Made by a program: the position numbers and the translations under genes
Notes under the pieces: generated by a model
Database searches by the model: none
What the model was told of the DNA's origin: nothing
What the model saw: only the letters and a program-made list of their open reading frames with translations
In this document: positions 17,446 through 26,247 of the stretch, in pieces
How positions within the stretch are numbered: position 1 is the stretch's first letter
Layout of the letters: each line of letters begins with the position of its first letter
Source: Candidatus Delongbacteria bacterium
GTDB lineage: Bacteria > UBA4055
NCBI GenBank assembly: GCA_027858225.1
Contig: JAQIDB010000204.1
Coordinates: 1-35,393, forward strand
Length of the DNA stretch: 35,393 nucleotides
Reading direction: 5' to 3'

Positions 17446-18219
17446 TTATGTTTTATTGAAAAAACTTTCTTCATTTTGGAGCTTTATTATATTCGCTTCA
17501 ATACTAGCGACTAAATTTGTGCAATTTTTAATAAGGTCACTAATCTTATTTTTATCTAAACTTACCTCATTACCCTCTTTGTCATAACCAGCTCTATGAA
17601 CACAGTGATGTCTTAACGTTACTGCGTCAAATAACCATTTCACGTCACCAAAATCTATATCTAATACATCTTTATACATTGGTTTTATTTTACTTATCTT
17701 ATGAAATATAATCTCCTTCAAATATATAGTTACATCATCTTTAAGCTTATCCTTTTTTATAAATATTTCTTTCATAGTGAATTTTCGTTTTGCAAATTCT
17801 GGATCGCTTTCGACTAGTTTACGTAACATATTTTCTGATGATAAAACTGTATCAATGAATGTTGAGGAGAGATATGCCTCTACAGCTGCAACAATATGAC
17901 CGTAGAGCATTACTAACATGTTTTTATATGCTATTGGGTGAATATTAAACACATTTAACATTTTAGAACTTTCCATTATTTCATAAAATATCTCATATTT
18001 AGATTTTCCTAGAACAGTCCAATAATCTTCATCATAGTGTTCATCCTCTTCATAATAATCAGGATTATGTTGGCTATCATACTCCTCTTCTAGTTCATCC
18101 CAACCGTTTGTATATTCATTCGCATCAGGATTTTTTAATTCTTTTCTTATCCATTCTACTTTTTGTTCTCGTGCTTCATCTTCTGCCATTTCGATCATAA
18201 TATCTGAATGACGACTCAT
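17446..18219 (-). CDS. HEPN-like protein with an RxxxxH motif
   Basis: Acidic N-terminus; VEAYLSSTFIDTVL; AVTLRHHCVHRAGYDKEGNEV contains RHHCVH. Confidence 0.55.
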   Translation of the reverse strand: MSRHSDIMIEMAEDEAREQKVEWIRKELKNPDANEYTNGWDELEEEYDSQHNPDYYEEDEHYDEDYWTVLGKSKYEIFYEIMESSKMLNVFNIHPIAYKNMLVMLYGHIVAAVEAYLSSTFIDTVLSSENMLRKLVESDPEFAKRKFTMKEIFIKKDKLKDDVTIYLKEIIFHKISKIKPMYKDVLDIDFGDVKWLFDAVTLRHHCVHRAGYDKEGNEVSLDKNKISDLIKNCTNLVASIEANIIKLQNEESFFNKT

Positions 18220-18325
18220 TTTCCCCTTCCTTTTTATAATTCAACACCATTATTCATAATAATACTATTTATTTTTATAGTATTCAAGAGCAAAATAACC
18301 AATAAATATCAAACAGCGATAGCCA

Positions 18326-18607
18326 CCCCTTACATTAATTTACCGACCGGCATGTGAAAAGTCTTACATTTTCCCGATAAATCGGGACAAGCTACTCAAT
18401 GTGACTTTTCGGATGTCATGGAGGAAAATTAACCCCGGCAATCATATAGTAAGGGGCAGGTCTATACTCTCCAAAACGGCACAATGTTACGGGGATTATG
18501 ATTGCCTTGATTTTTTTGTTACTTTTTGTATCAAGGCAAAAAGTAAAAGTCCTGTACGCTTTTAAATTCAAATTAAAGAAAGATTCTGAAATAAATTCAG
18601 AATGACG
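18326..18607. repeat. Intergenic region dense in nested inverted repeats
   Basis: At least five inverted repeats (see finding), plus one dispersed palindrome copy (18581-18607). Confidence 0.7.
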
Positions 18608-18620
18608 GATTCGTAAGGGT

Positions 18621-18923
18621 TTAATATCTTGAACCCGCAACACCTTGCTCAGTAAAAGCATACGGAAGAACGTGAGAATATTTTAGTTTCTGGAGGTGGT
18701 CGCAATTTGCGACCACCTCTGATTTTTCTTTATCAGTTATCTGAAAACAAAACGATTGCGGAAATCTATCAATATTTCTTTTAACCTGCTCATTTACCCT
18801 TTTCGTCTTTACTCCATAAAGTTCAGCCAAAGTGGTATCAAACATAACCTGATATCCACGAATCGTAAATATTTTTGATTTTAATTCTAGTTCATCAAAC
18901 TTTTTAATCTCATTTTTTTGCAT
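18621..18923 (-). pseudogene. Truncated ORF6N (KilA-N-associated) domain protein
   Basis: IRGYQVMFDTTLAELYGVKTKRVNEQVKRNIDRFPQSFCFQITDKE...AFTEQGVA then GSRY*; full-length homologs usually continue past FTEQGVA. Confidence 0.75.
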
Positions 18924-18968
18924 ATAATTTCCTGTGTAATTAATTATTTATATGCAATATACAAATAG

Positions 18969-18995
18969 CAAAGTATCAAATAATGACCTTTTGCT
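18969..18995 (-). promoter_or_regulatory. 27-bp motif, copy 1
   Basis: CAAAGTATCAAATAATGACCTTTTGCT, 26/27 identical to 21763..21789; 46 nt upstream of the ORF6N start. Confidence 0.6.
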
Positions 18996-19027
18996 AAAAT
19001 TATGATAAATATTTATAGAATCTGGAT

Positions 19028-19504
19028 TTATTTATAACTAAGAATTAATTCGTACACTATATTGTCTTTTTCTTTGCCGATTTCTGTTGCTCCATGATTT
19101 TCCCATAAAAGCCTAGATGGTAAATTCGAAACAAGCACACTCCCATTAAGCTTATTAATTCCCATAGAGGGAACTTTATCAAGCATTTTTCTATAAGCTA
19201 TTGAACTGTATCCTTTTTGACGAAATTCTGATCCTAACCAATAACCTAATCGAGCTGATTTATTTTTAACATCTATACGACTTATAGTAATCAACCCAAT
19301 AAATATATCATCTTTAAAAATACTATACATTTCAGCTTTATGAGATTCACACCAACTTATAAAATCTTTTTCAACCTGTAGTTTAGTAGGAATAGATCCT
19401 TTTTTAAACCCAAGTTCTTTCTGAAGCTGTGTATCAGAGCCAATAAGCAAAGAAATATCTGCATAATGATTTTGCACTATCGGAATTAGTTTTATGTTTT
19501 TCAT
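19028..19504 (-). CDS. GNAT-family N-acetyltransferase (RimJ/RimL-like)
   Basis: IGLITISRIDVKNKSARLGYWLGSEFRQKGYSSIAYRKML. Confidence 0.85.
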   Translation of the reverse strand: MKNIKLIPIVQNHYADISLLIGSDTQLQKELGFKKGSIPTKLQVEKDFISWCESHKAEMYSIFKDDIFIGLITISRIDVKNKSARLGYWLGSEFRQKGYSSIAYRKMLDKVPSMGINKLNGSVLVSNLPSRLLWENHGATEIGKEKDNIVYELILSYK

Positions 19505-19522
19505 ATGGAATATCTCTTTTTA

Positions 19523-20071
19523 TTATTTGTTATACCCGTTAAAACTACAGATATCATCAATCGGTTTTCTCTTCTTATCAGGAAAGCTCTCATCTTTAGG
19601 ATAACCAAGAGAGATCAATAACCCAATATGCTTAGATTTAGGTATACTCAGCAACTTCTTAACGACCTTTTCATTAAACCACCCAAGCATACAAGTACCC
19701 AGACCTTCCTCTGCTGCCTGAAGACAAAAATGCTCCGCAGCGATTCCAATATCGATCAAACTAAAATCTTTATTCTTTAAAAAACTACCAATATTCGAAG
19801 ACATATTTTTCTTTTCAATAACAAGAACGATCATAACGGGAGCATCAAGAGTAAATTTATTCATATTAGAAAGAGCCATAAAAGACTCTTTTGCAACCTT
19901 GTTCTTCAATTCAACATCATCAACAATAATAAAATGCCAAGGTTGAGAATTACAAGCTGACGGGGAAAGCCTCGCAGCTTCAACACACCGAAGAATCTTC
20001 TCTTTCTCAACAGGTTTGTCGGAATAGCTTCTTACACTATATCTCTTATTTGCCAACTCGATAAAGTTCAT
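19523..20071 (-). CDS. Nitroreductase family protein
   Basis: MNFIELANKRYSVRSYSDKPVEKEKILRCVEAARLSPSACNSQPWHFIIVDD; AAEEGLGTCMLGWFNE. Confidence 0.93.
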   Translation of the reverse strand: MNFIELANKRYSVRSYSDKPVEKEKILRCVEAARLSPSACNSQPWHFIIVDDVELKNKVAKESFMALSNMNKFTLDAPVMIVLVIEKKNMSSNIGSFLKNKDFSLIDIGIAAEHFCLQAAEEGLGTCMLGWFNEKVVKKLLSIPKSKHIGLLISLGYPKDESFPDKKRKPIDDICSFNGYNK

Positions 20072-20100
20072 AATATCGCACTCTATATATTGTTAAGAAA

Positions 20101-20125
20101 GATTCTGAATCAAGTTCAGAATGAC
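20101..20125 (+). repeat. Dispersed palindromic repeat copy
   Basis: GATTCTGAATCAAGTTCAGAATGAC. Confidence 0.7.
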
Positions 20126-20193
20126 AACGAATTAAAAATCTAACTTATCACTCATCACTTACAACTTATCACTATTAAAAAAGTCACACTTTT

Positions 20194-20961
20194 TTAATTC
20201 TCCATAATCCTATCATACGCTTCTTTGATCTTAATGAATTTCTCTGAAGCTATATTCTTAAACTCTTCTCCAAGATGCTCAACCTTATCAGGATGATATT
20301 TCTTCGATAAAGTCCTAAAAGCTTTCTTCACATCAATTTTAGAACTTCCTTTCGGAATTCCAAGAACATCATATGCATTATCCAGCTTATCTCTACTTGA
20401 AAATATCCTTCTCCTTCCACCGGTTCTTCCCTGTTGAAAAGTGAAGAACATTGAAGCGATCCTGGAAAAATCAATACTGTAAACTCCAAGATGTGCCGAA
20501 ATTTCATGTAAGGTCTTTATTTCCTCATCGACAAGAACGCCATCGGAAACGGCAAGTTTAAATAATAAATGTATCAGTTCTAACCTGAAAGGATACCTGC
20601 TACTTGACCTGATCTGAGAACAAACAGCTTTCACATCAATATCTTTCTCTAGCAGAGCCTTTAATAATTGCATCATTTCCTTGGCATTTTCAGCACCAAA
20701 GTTAGCTATAAGATAATCCTTAACAAAAAGAACTTCCGATTTTTTTGTTACTCTGTCAGCCTTAATTACGACTGCAAATAAAATCACAAGAGAATAAGTA
20801 AACTCAGACCTTGTTTTCTGATCGCTACTGAATATTCTTTTATTATCTTCTGGTTTATCTCCTGATAAGAAATTTCCTAACATCCCACCAAGTAAAGCTG
20901 CAATAGGACCACCAAGAAAAAAACCAACAGTAGCTCCTAATAATGTACCTTTAAAACTCAT
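20194..20961 (-). CDS. TerB/DnaJ-domain protein (DjlA-like co-chaperone)
   Basis: Gly-rich N-terminal TM, TerB-like region, C-terminal J domain with KKYHPDKV. Confidence 0.88.
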   Translation of the reverse strand: MSFKGTLLGATVGFFLGGPIAALLGGMLGNFLSGDKPEDNKRIFSSDQKTRSEFTYSLVILFAVVIKADRVTKKSEVLFVKDYLIANFGAENAKEMMQLLKALLEKDIDVKAVCSQIRSSSRYPFRLELIHLLFKLAVSDGVLVDEEIKTLHEISAHLGVYSIDFSRIASMFFTFQQGRTGGRRRIFSSRDKLDNAYDVLGIPKGSSKIDVKKAFRTLSKKYHPDKVEHLGEEFKNIASEKFIKIKEAYDRIMEN

Positions 20962-21031
20962 TTTGTCTTCTCTTTATATAATTTATACTGCGTACAAAGA
21001 TAATATTTTAATTGTTAAATGTAAATTAAAA

Positions 21032-21727
21032 TCAAATCTTCATCTTTTCGTTGTAGCTGTAGTATGAATCCTCTCCCACAATAACATGATCTGTCATTGG
21101 AATATTCATTACATTACCAGCTTCTTTTAGCATCTTGGTTATCTTATCATCATTCTTCGAAGGTTCTGGATCTCCACTTGGATGATTGTGAACTACAATA
21201 AGACTGCTCGCTGAGAATTCAACTGCCGCTTTGAACACTTCTCTAGGATGAACCAATGCACCCGAAAGATGACCTATGCTGATAATTTCATCATGTATCA
21301 CATAATTCTTTGTATTTAGATACAACCCTCTGAAATGCTCTTTAACCAATGTAGACATATCCTTGGTATATTCAAACACATCTTCAGGCCCTCTTATCAG
21401 CGTGCGAGACCTTGCATTTGAACTGTAAAATCTCCGACCCAGTTCAAAAGCTGCGATTAATTTACAGGAATTCACTTCCCCGATCTTGAGATTTTCATTT
21501 AATTTCTTAGGATCTTTCTCTTTCAATAGTGTTTTTGAACCATAATCATTTATAATCCGCTCAGAAATAGTGAACACGCTTTCATTCTTATTCCCTTTCC
21601 CGATCAGAACAGCCACAAGTTCAGATAAATTCATTTCATCAACCTGTCCATCGATCATTTTCTCTCTCGGCATCTTTCCGATACCAAACTTCTTAACATC
21701 ATACTCTGTTTTCATTTTTTGTCTCAC
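21032..21727 (-). CDS. radC: RadC family JAB-domain protein
   Basis: LSELVAVLIGKGNKNESV...SSLIVVHNHPSGDPEPSKNDDKIT...ITDHVIVGEDSYYSYNE-like motifs. Confidence 0.92.
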   Translation of the reverse strand: MRQKMKTEYDVKKFGIGKMPREKMIDGQVDEMNLSELVAVLIGKGNKNESVFTISERIINDYGSKTLLKEKDPKKLNENLKIGEVNSCKLIAAFELGRRFYSSNARSRTLIRGPEDVFEYTKDMSTLVKEHFRGLYLNTKNYVIHDEIISIGHLSGALVHPREVFKAAVEFSASSLIVVHNHPSGDPEPSKNDDKITKMLKEAGNVMNIPMTDHVIVGEDSYYSYNEKMKI

Positions 21728-21762
21728 ATAACTTTATAGGTAACAATACAATATAATGTTAC

Positions 21763-21789
21763 CAAAGTATCAAATAGTGACCTTTTGCT
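21763..21789 (-). promoter_or_regulatory. 27-bp motif, copy 2
   Basis: CAAAGTATCAAATAGTGACCTTTTGCT; 36 nt upstream of the annotated radC start (48 nt from an alternative ATG). Confidence 0.6.
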
Positions 21790-21798
21790 CTTTTTCAT

Positions 21799-21830
21799 AA
21801 AAAAAAAGTGCTTCCAAATTGGAAGCACTT
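21799..21830 (-). terminator. Intrinsic terminator of panD
   Basis: AAGTGCTTCC-AAATT-GGAAGCACTT with an A-run on the + strand (U-run on minus transcript). Confidence 0.85.
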
Positions 21831-21853
21831 AAATATTCATATTTCGAATAAAT

Positions 21854-22240
21854 TTATCTAGGTTGAGATTTTGTTATCTCTCTAATCTTATTATCAGCAT
21901 CTAACATTACGCTTATACTCTTAAAATTTTCCAGCTCTTCATCGCTGTAATCACCATAACTGATAATAATTATCAGATCACCTGGCTGAGTTAATCGTGC
22001 AATAGCCCCATTCATACAAATAGTACCACTACCTCTTTCACCCTCGATTGTATAAGTTTCTGCTCTGCTACCATTATTGATATTTACGATCTGAACCTGC
22101 TCACCGATTAAAATATCTGCAGCTTCTAAAAGATCTCTATCAATAGTAATACTGCCTTCATAGTTAAGATTCGCATCTGTTACAGTTGCTCTATGGATCT
22201 TTGATTTTTTCATTCTGCGAAGCATTTTTCTTACCTTCAT
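21854..22240 (-). CDS. panD: Aspartate 1-decarboxylase
   Basis: [29 protein letters not shown]...[29 protein letters not shown]; Gly-Ser self-cleavage site. Confidence 0.95.
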   Translation of the reverse strand: MKVRKMLRRMKKSKIHRATVTDANLNYEGSITIDRDLLEAADILIGEQVQIVNINNGSRAETYTIEGERGSGTICMNGAIARLTQPGDLIIIISYGDYSDEELENFKSISVMLDADNKIREITKSQPR

Positions 22241-22350
22241 TTTTCTAATTTAGACACTCTTATTTCAAGAATCCCAAAGATAGTGAAAATATTTCAACTT
22301 GTCAATGATGAGATTAGCTATAATATTTCAAAAAAAGCAATAATTCGGCA

Positions 22351-22422
22351 ATAAATTATCTAATCAGATCAAGGAAATCTAACGAAATAAATTATCTAAC
22401 CAGATCAAGTAAATCTAATGAA
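22351..22422 (-). repeat. 36-bp tandem duplication at the 3' end of the DUF2158 gene
   Basis: 22351-22386 and 22387-22422 match at 33/36 positions by eye. Confidence 0.85.
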
Positions 22423-22616
22423 AATCCATCTTCTTTTGAAGTATTACCTTCAAACCAAACACAAATAGGATCGCCATCGTTTAAGCCTTTATCTTTCCAA
22501 GCTGCATCTATAAGAGTAAACGGCATTTTCTTCTCTTTACCAATAATTGTTTTAATTGTCATATCAGGACCACCCGATCTCAATCTTACAACACTTCCTA
22601 CTTTGTAATTTGCCAT
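22392..22616 (-). CDS. DUF2158 (YodC-family) protein
   Basis: MANYKVGSVVRLRSGGPDMTIKTI...PICVWFEGNTSKEDGF. Confidence 0.85.
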   Translation of the reverse strand: MANYKVGSVVRLRSGGPDMTIKTIIGKEKKMPFTLIDAAWKDKGLNDGDPICVWFEGNTSKEDGFSLDLLDLVR

Positions 22617-22718
22617 TTTATTACTCCATTTAATTTTTTATTCTACAATAGAAATATAATAGGTATAATAACCTTAATGCAACATTAAAGTTATTATGAA
22701 ACATCCGGCATATTCACT

Positions 22719-23987
22719 TTACTTGACTCTAATGTTTACCAAATCACCTTTCTTATATTTATCCGTGGATGTAAAACTTAATTGCAGATAATTATCTGTT
22801 ATACCTGAGTAAAGGTATTTATCATCAGTTTTTTTTATCTTCTCAATGATTATTTTTTTATCGTTTTCGATATTTTTCTTATAAAATTGGTTATATTTTT
22901 CTTCTGCTATATTTCTGAGCTCTTTACTCCTTCTATTAATATCTTTCTTCAATATCTTAGGAAAAAGATTTCTTGAAGCAGCATGGGGCCTGTCAGAGTA
23001 TGAAAAAATGTGAGCAGTATCTAAAAGTGAATCATTCAAATATCTCTTAGATTGTTCATATTCATCCTCTGTTTCTGTGGGAAATCCGACTATGATATCT
23101 GTAGATATTATAACATCTTTCTTTTTCTTGAGCTTTCTAATTAGAGTGTCAAATATCTCAACATTGTATTTTCTGTTCATCTTCTTAAGAATATTATCCG
23201 ATGCAGATTGTAGTGGAATATGAAAATGTGGGCATATCCTATCATCTTTTACAAATAGATCGATCAATTCATCATCAAAACACCATGGTTCTACTGAACT
23301 AATTCGTAATCTAAACCCTTCCACAGTTAATATCTCTTTGATAATATCTTTCAGCAGAAATAACTTTTCTGATTCTTCATACTTGTAACTTCCAAGGTCT
23401 ATACCTGATAGAATTATCTCCTTATATCCATTCTTAGCAAGATTTTCAATATCCTTCATGATCGAAGAAGGAGATTTACTTCTTGATCTTCCTCTTGCTT
23501 TTGAGATTGTACAATATGTGCAAAAATTATCACAACCATCCTGAATTTTAAGAAATGCTCTAGTATGGTTTTTATACTTTGTTAAATGATAATCTTCAAA
23601 ACCTACTTTTGAGATATCAAGTTCATGTATATAATTTGATTCTTTCTGATGATCCTTTAAAATATTATTTACTTGATATTTGTTGTCTACACCTAAAATG
23701 ATATCAGCAATATTCTCTTTTTTCAATTTTTCTGATTCGAGTTGTGAATAACAACCCATGACGACTTTTGTTGCATTGGGATTAGAAACTGACACTTTTT
23801 TTAAGAATTTATATAATTTACTATCCGCATTTGATGTAACAGTACAGCTATTGACTATAACAACGCCGGCATCTGCAGGTTTTATAGCTATTTCATAGCC
23901 ATCTTTAACTAAAATATCTTTTACTACCTCAGATTCATAAATATTCAATTTACAACCCAAAGTATATATGTATGCTGTTTTTTTCAT
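22719..23987 (-). CDS. mtaB: tRNA threonylcarbamoyladenosine methylthiotransferase MtaB-like radical SAM protein
   Basis: TLGCKLNIYES, VNSCTVTSNADSK, IQDGCDNFCTYCTISKARGRSRS. Confidence 0.9.
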   Translation of the reverse strand: MKKTAYIYTLGCKLNIYESEVVKDILVKDGYEIAIKPADAGVVIVNSCTVTSNADSKLYKFLKKVSVSNPNATKVVMGCYSQLESEKLKKENIADIILGVDNKYQVNNILKDHQKESNYIHELDISKVGFEDYHLTKYKNHTRAFLKIQDGCDNFCTYCTISKARGRSRSKSPSSIMKDIENLAKNGYKEIILSGIDLGSYKYEESEKLFLLKDIIKEILTVEGFRLRISSVEPWCFDDELIDLFVKDDRICPHFHIPLQSASDNILKKMNRKYNVEIFDTLIRKLKKKKDVIISTDIIVGFPTETEDEYEQSKRYLNDSLLDTAHIFSYSDRPHAASRNLFPKILKKDINRRSKELRNIAEEKYNQFYKKNIENDKKIIIEKIKKTDDKYLYSGITDNYLQLSFTSTDKYKKGDLVNIRVK

Positions 23988-24010
23988 ATAGATAAGGTAC
24001 GATAAAATAA

Positions 24011-24042
24011 AAAAAGGTGGAAATTAATTTCCACCTTTTTTA
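24011..24042. terminator. Intrinsic terminator downstream of rpsA
   Basis: AAAAAAGGTGGAAA-TTAA-TTTCCACCTTTTTT, 14-bp perfect stem. Confidence 0.85.
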
Positions 24043-24064
24043 CATACGATTCACAAAATAAGAA

Positions 24065-26077
24065 TTATTCAGCTTTTTCTTCTTTAGCTTCTTCTTCCTT
24101 TGCTTCTTCCTTTGCTTCTTCGGCTACTTCTTGTACGGGAGCTTCTTCTTTCTTAGCAGCTTTTTTAGTAGTTTTCTTAGCAGGATTCTTCTTTTCTTTT
24201 ACTTCTTCAACCTTCTCCTCAACTACTTCTTCAACCTTTTCTTCTACAACTGCTTCTTCGGCTACTTCTTGTACGGGAGCTTCAGTTTCAACCTTTGTTT
24301 CAATAATAGGTTCTTCAACTTTAACTTCTACCTTTTCTTCTACCTTTTCTTCTACGGCTTCCGGTTCAGGTATGTGAACTCTACCATCTGCATCAACTAT
24401 CAATTTATCTGGATCTACTTTACGAGCCACTTTAGGAGCTACTTGAAGAGTTGCACTTTTAAGAACAACTTTTCTAACTTCTTTATTGAAAGTTTCTACA
24501 ATAAGATCAATCTCATCACCTTCATTACAAGTTGCATAGTTATCTGATAAAGACTTTGGAACAAATCCTTCAACTACAGGATTAGTCAATTCAACAATAA
24601 TACCTTTGTCGATCTTTCTGATAACTTTACATTTTGTTTCATATCCTTCTACCAAGATCTTTTCGAACTCTATCCAAGGATCTGGTTCAAGTTGCTTATA
24701 ACCTAGAGCAATTCTTCTTTCATCTTTGTTGATATCAAGAACAATAATTTCGATCTCTTGACCTTTTCTGACAACATCTTTAGGATGTCTGATCTTCTTA
24801 GTCCAGGACAGGTCACTTATATGGATCAAACCGTCGATGCCATCTTCAAGTTCAGTGAATGCACCAAATTGAGTTAGACTTCTAACTACACCAGTGTGCT
24901 TAGAACCAACAGGATATTTATTTTCGATGATTTCCCATGGGTCAGCTTCAAGTTGTTTAAGACCAAGAGAAATTTTCTTTTCTTCTTTTTTGATATTTAA
25001 AACTACTGCATCAATTATATCACCTAAGTGAAGGTAAACTGATGGGTGTTTAACATGTTGTACCCAACTCATTTCTGAGATATGGATAAGACCTTCAATA
25101 CCTTTTTCGATCTCAACAAAAGCACCGTAGTCAGTTATGCTTACAACTTTACCTTGCACTGTACTTCCTTCAGGGTACTTTTCTTCGATACCTTCCCAAG
25201 GGTGTGGAGTAAGTTGCTTTAAACCTGCAGAAACTCTAGTTTTATCATAATCAATATCTAATATCTGAATATTGATTTTTTCATCTAATTTACAGATTTC
25301 ACTTGGATGATTTACTCTACCCCAAGATAAATCAGTAATGTAAATAAGTCCGTCAAGACCATTTATATCAACAAATACACCAAAGTCAGTAATATTCTTA
25401 ACGATAGCTTCTTTTACATCGCCAACTTGAATTTCTTTAAGTGTTGCTTCTCTTCTTTCATTAAGATCTTTCTGAAGAATAATCTTTCTTGAAAGAACAA
25501 CATTTTTTCTTTGTTCATTAAGTTTAACGATCTTGAATTCCATTGTTTCACCGATCAATGCATCAAAATCCCTTACAGGATATACATCAATTTGTGATCC
25601 AGGTAAAAATGCATCAATGCTCATCAAGTCAACTACGATACCGCCTTTAACTCTTCTAAGACATTTACCTTGAACAATAGTTTGCTCATCGTAAATAATT
25701 CTAACTTCTTCCCAGATTTTAAGGAAATCAGCTTTTCTTTTCGAAAGTACCAATTCGCCTCTTCTACCTTCAACTGCTTCAAGGAATACACTTATCATGT
25801 CTCCTCTCTTAATAGAATCTAAGTCATCAAATTCATCTAGACCTATCATTCCTTCACTTTTGAATCCAATATCAACTGCTACGCCTACTTGGTTGATGTT
25901 TACGATCTTACCTTCAATGATCTCACCTTCTTTGATGTCGATCATTGATGTAGCCAGTAAGGATTCCATTTCCTCAATCTCTTCTGTCGTGTACTCTTCT
26001 TCGTACAAGTCATTGATGTCGTCTACCCATATTTCTTCTGGTTCAACAACGGTTTGGTTTTTTGTTTCTTCAGTCAT
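24065..26077 (-). CDS. rpsA: 30S ribosomal protein S1 with a long Glu/Lys/Ala/Val-rich C-terminal tail
   Basis: Multiple S1 domains (VGVAVDIGFKSEGMI..., GAFVEIEKGIEGLIHISEMSW..., GAFTELEDGIDGLIHISDLSW...); start at MTEETKNQ preferred (ORF extends to 26128). Confidence 0.94.
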   Translation of the reverse strand: MTEETKNQTVVEPEEIWVDDINDLYEEEYTTEEIEEMESLLATSMIDIKEGEIIEGKIVNINQVGVAVDIGFKSEGMIGLDEFDDLDSIKRGDMISVFLEAVEGRRGELVLSKRKADFLKIWEEVRIIYDEQTIVQGKCLRRVKGGIVVDLMSIDAFLPGSQIDVYPVRDFDALIGETMEFKIVKLNEQRKNVVLSRKIILQKDLNERREATLKEIQVGDVKEAIVKNITDFGVFVDINGLDGLIYITDLSWGRVNHPSEICKLDEKINIQILDIDYDKTRVSAGLKQLTPHPWEGIEEKYPEGSTVQGKVVSITDYGAFVEIEKGIEGLIHISEMSWVQHVKHPSVYLHLGDIIDAVVLNIKKEEKKISLGLKQLEADPWEIIENKYPVGSKHTGVVRSLTQFGAFTELEDGIDGLIHISDLSWTKKIRHPKDVVRKGQEIEIIVLDINKDERRIALGYKQLEPDPWIEFEKILVEGYETKCKVIRKIDKGIIVELTNPVVEGFVPKSLSDNYATCNEGDEIDLIVETFNKEVRKVVLKSATLQVAPKVARKVDPDKLIVDADGRVHIPEPEAVEEKVEEKVEVKVEEPIIETKVETEAPVQEVAEEAVVEEKVEEVVEEKVEEVKEKKNPAKKTTKKAAKKEEAPVQEVAEEAKEEAKEEEAKEEKAE

Positions 26078-26247
26078 TATAAAAATACCTCCTGATTTTG
26101 AACGGTCTACCGACACTGCCGGAATCATTGCCGTTTTTGGAATTCTGAATATATATATATTACATTATAATGTCAAGATACTATTTTATTATTTTGAGGA
26201 TATTTAGTGCTTTAGAAAGATTTTACATATAATTTGAGTTAGAACTC

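Noticed and set aside
18416-18661. 81-aa minus-strand ORF
   Set aside because: Covers the inverted-repeat region and a dispersed palindrome (RHSEFISESFF is the translated repeat); no protein-like features.
24131-24547. 138-aa + strand ORF (Phe/Tyr/Leu-rich)
   Set aside because: Antisense shadow of the Glu/Lys-rich rpsA tail.
25797-26207. 136-aa + strand ORF
   Set aside because: Antisense of the rpsA 5' region, Ser/Ile-rich, no recognisable domain.
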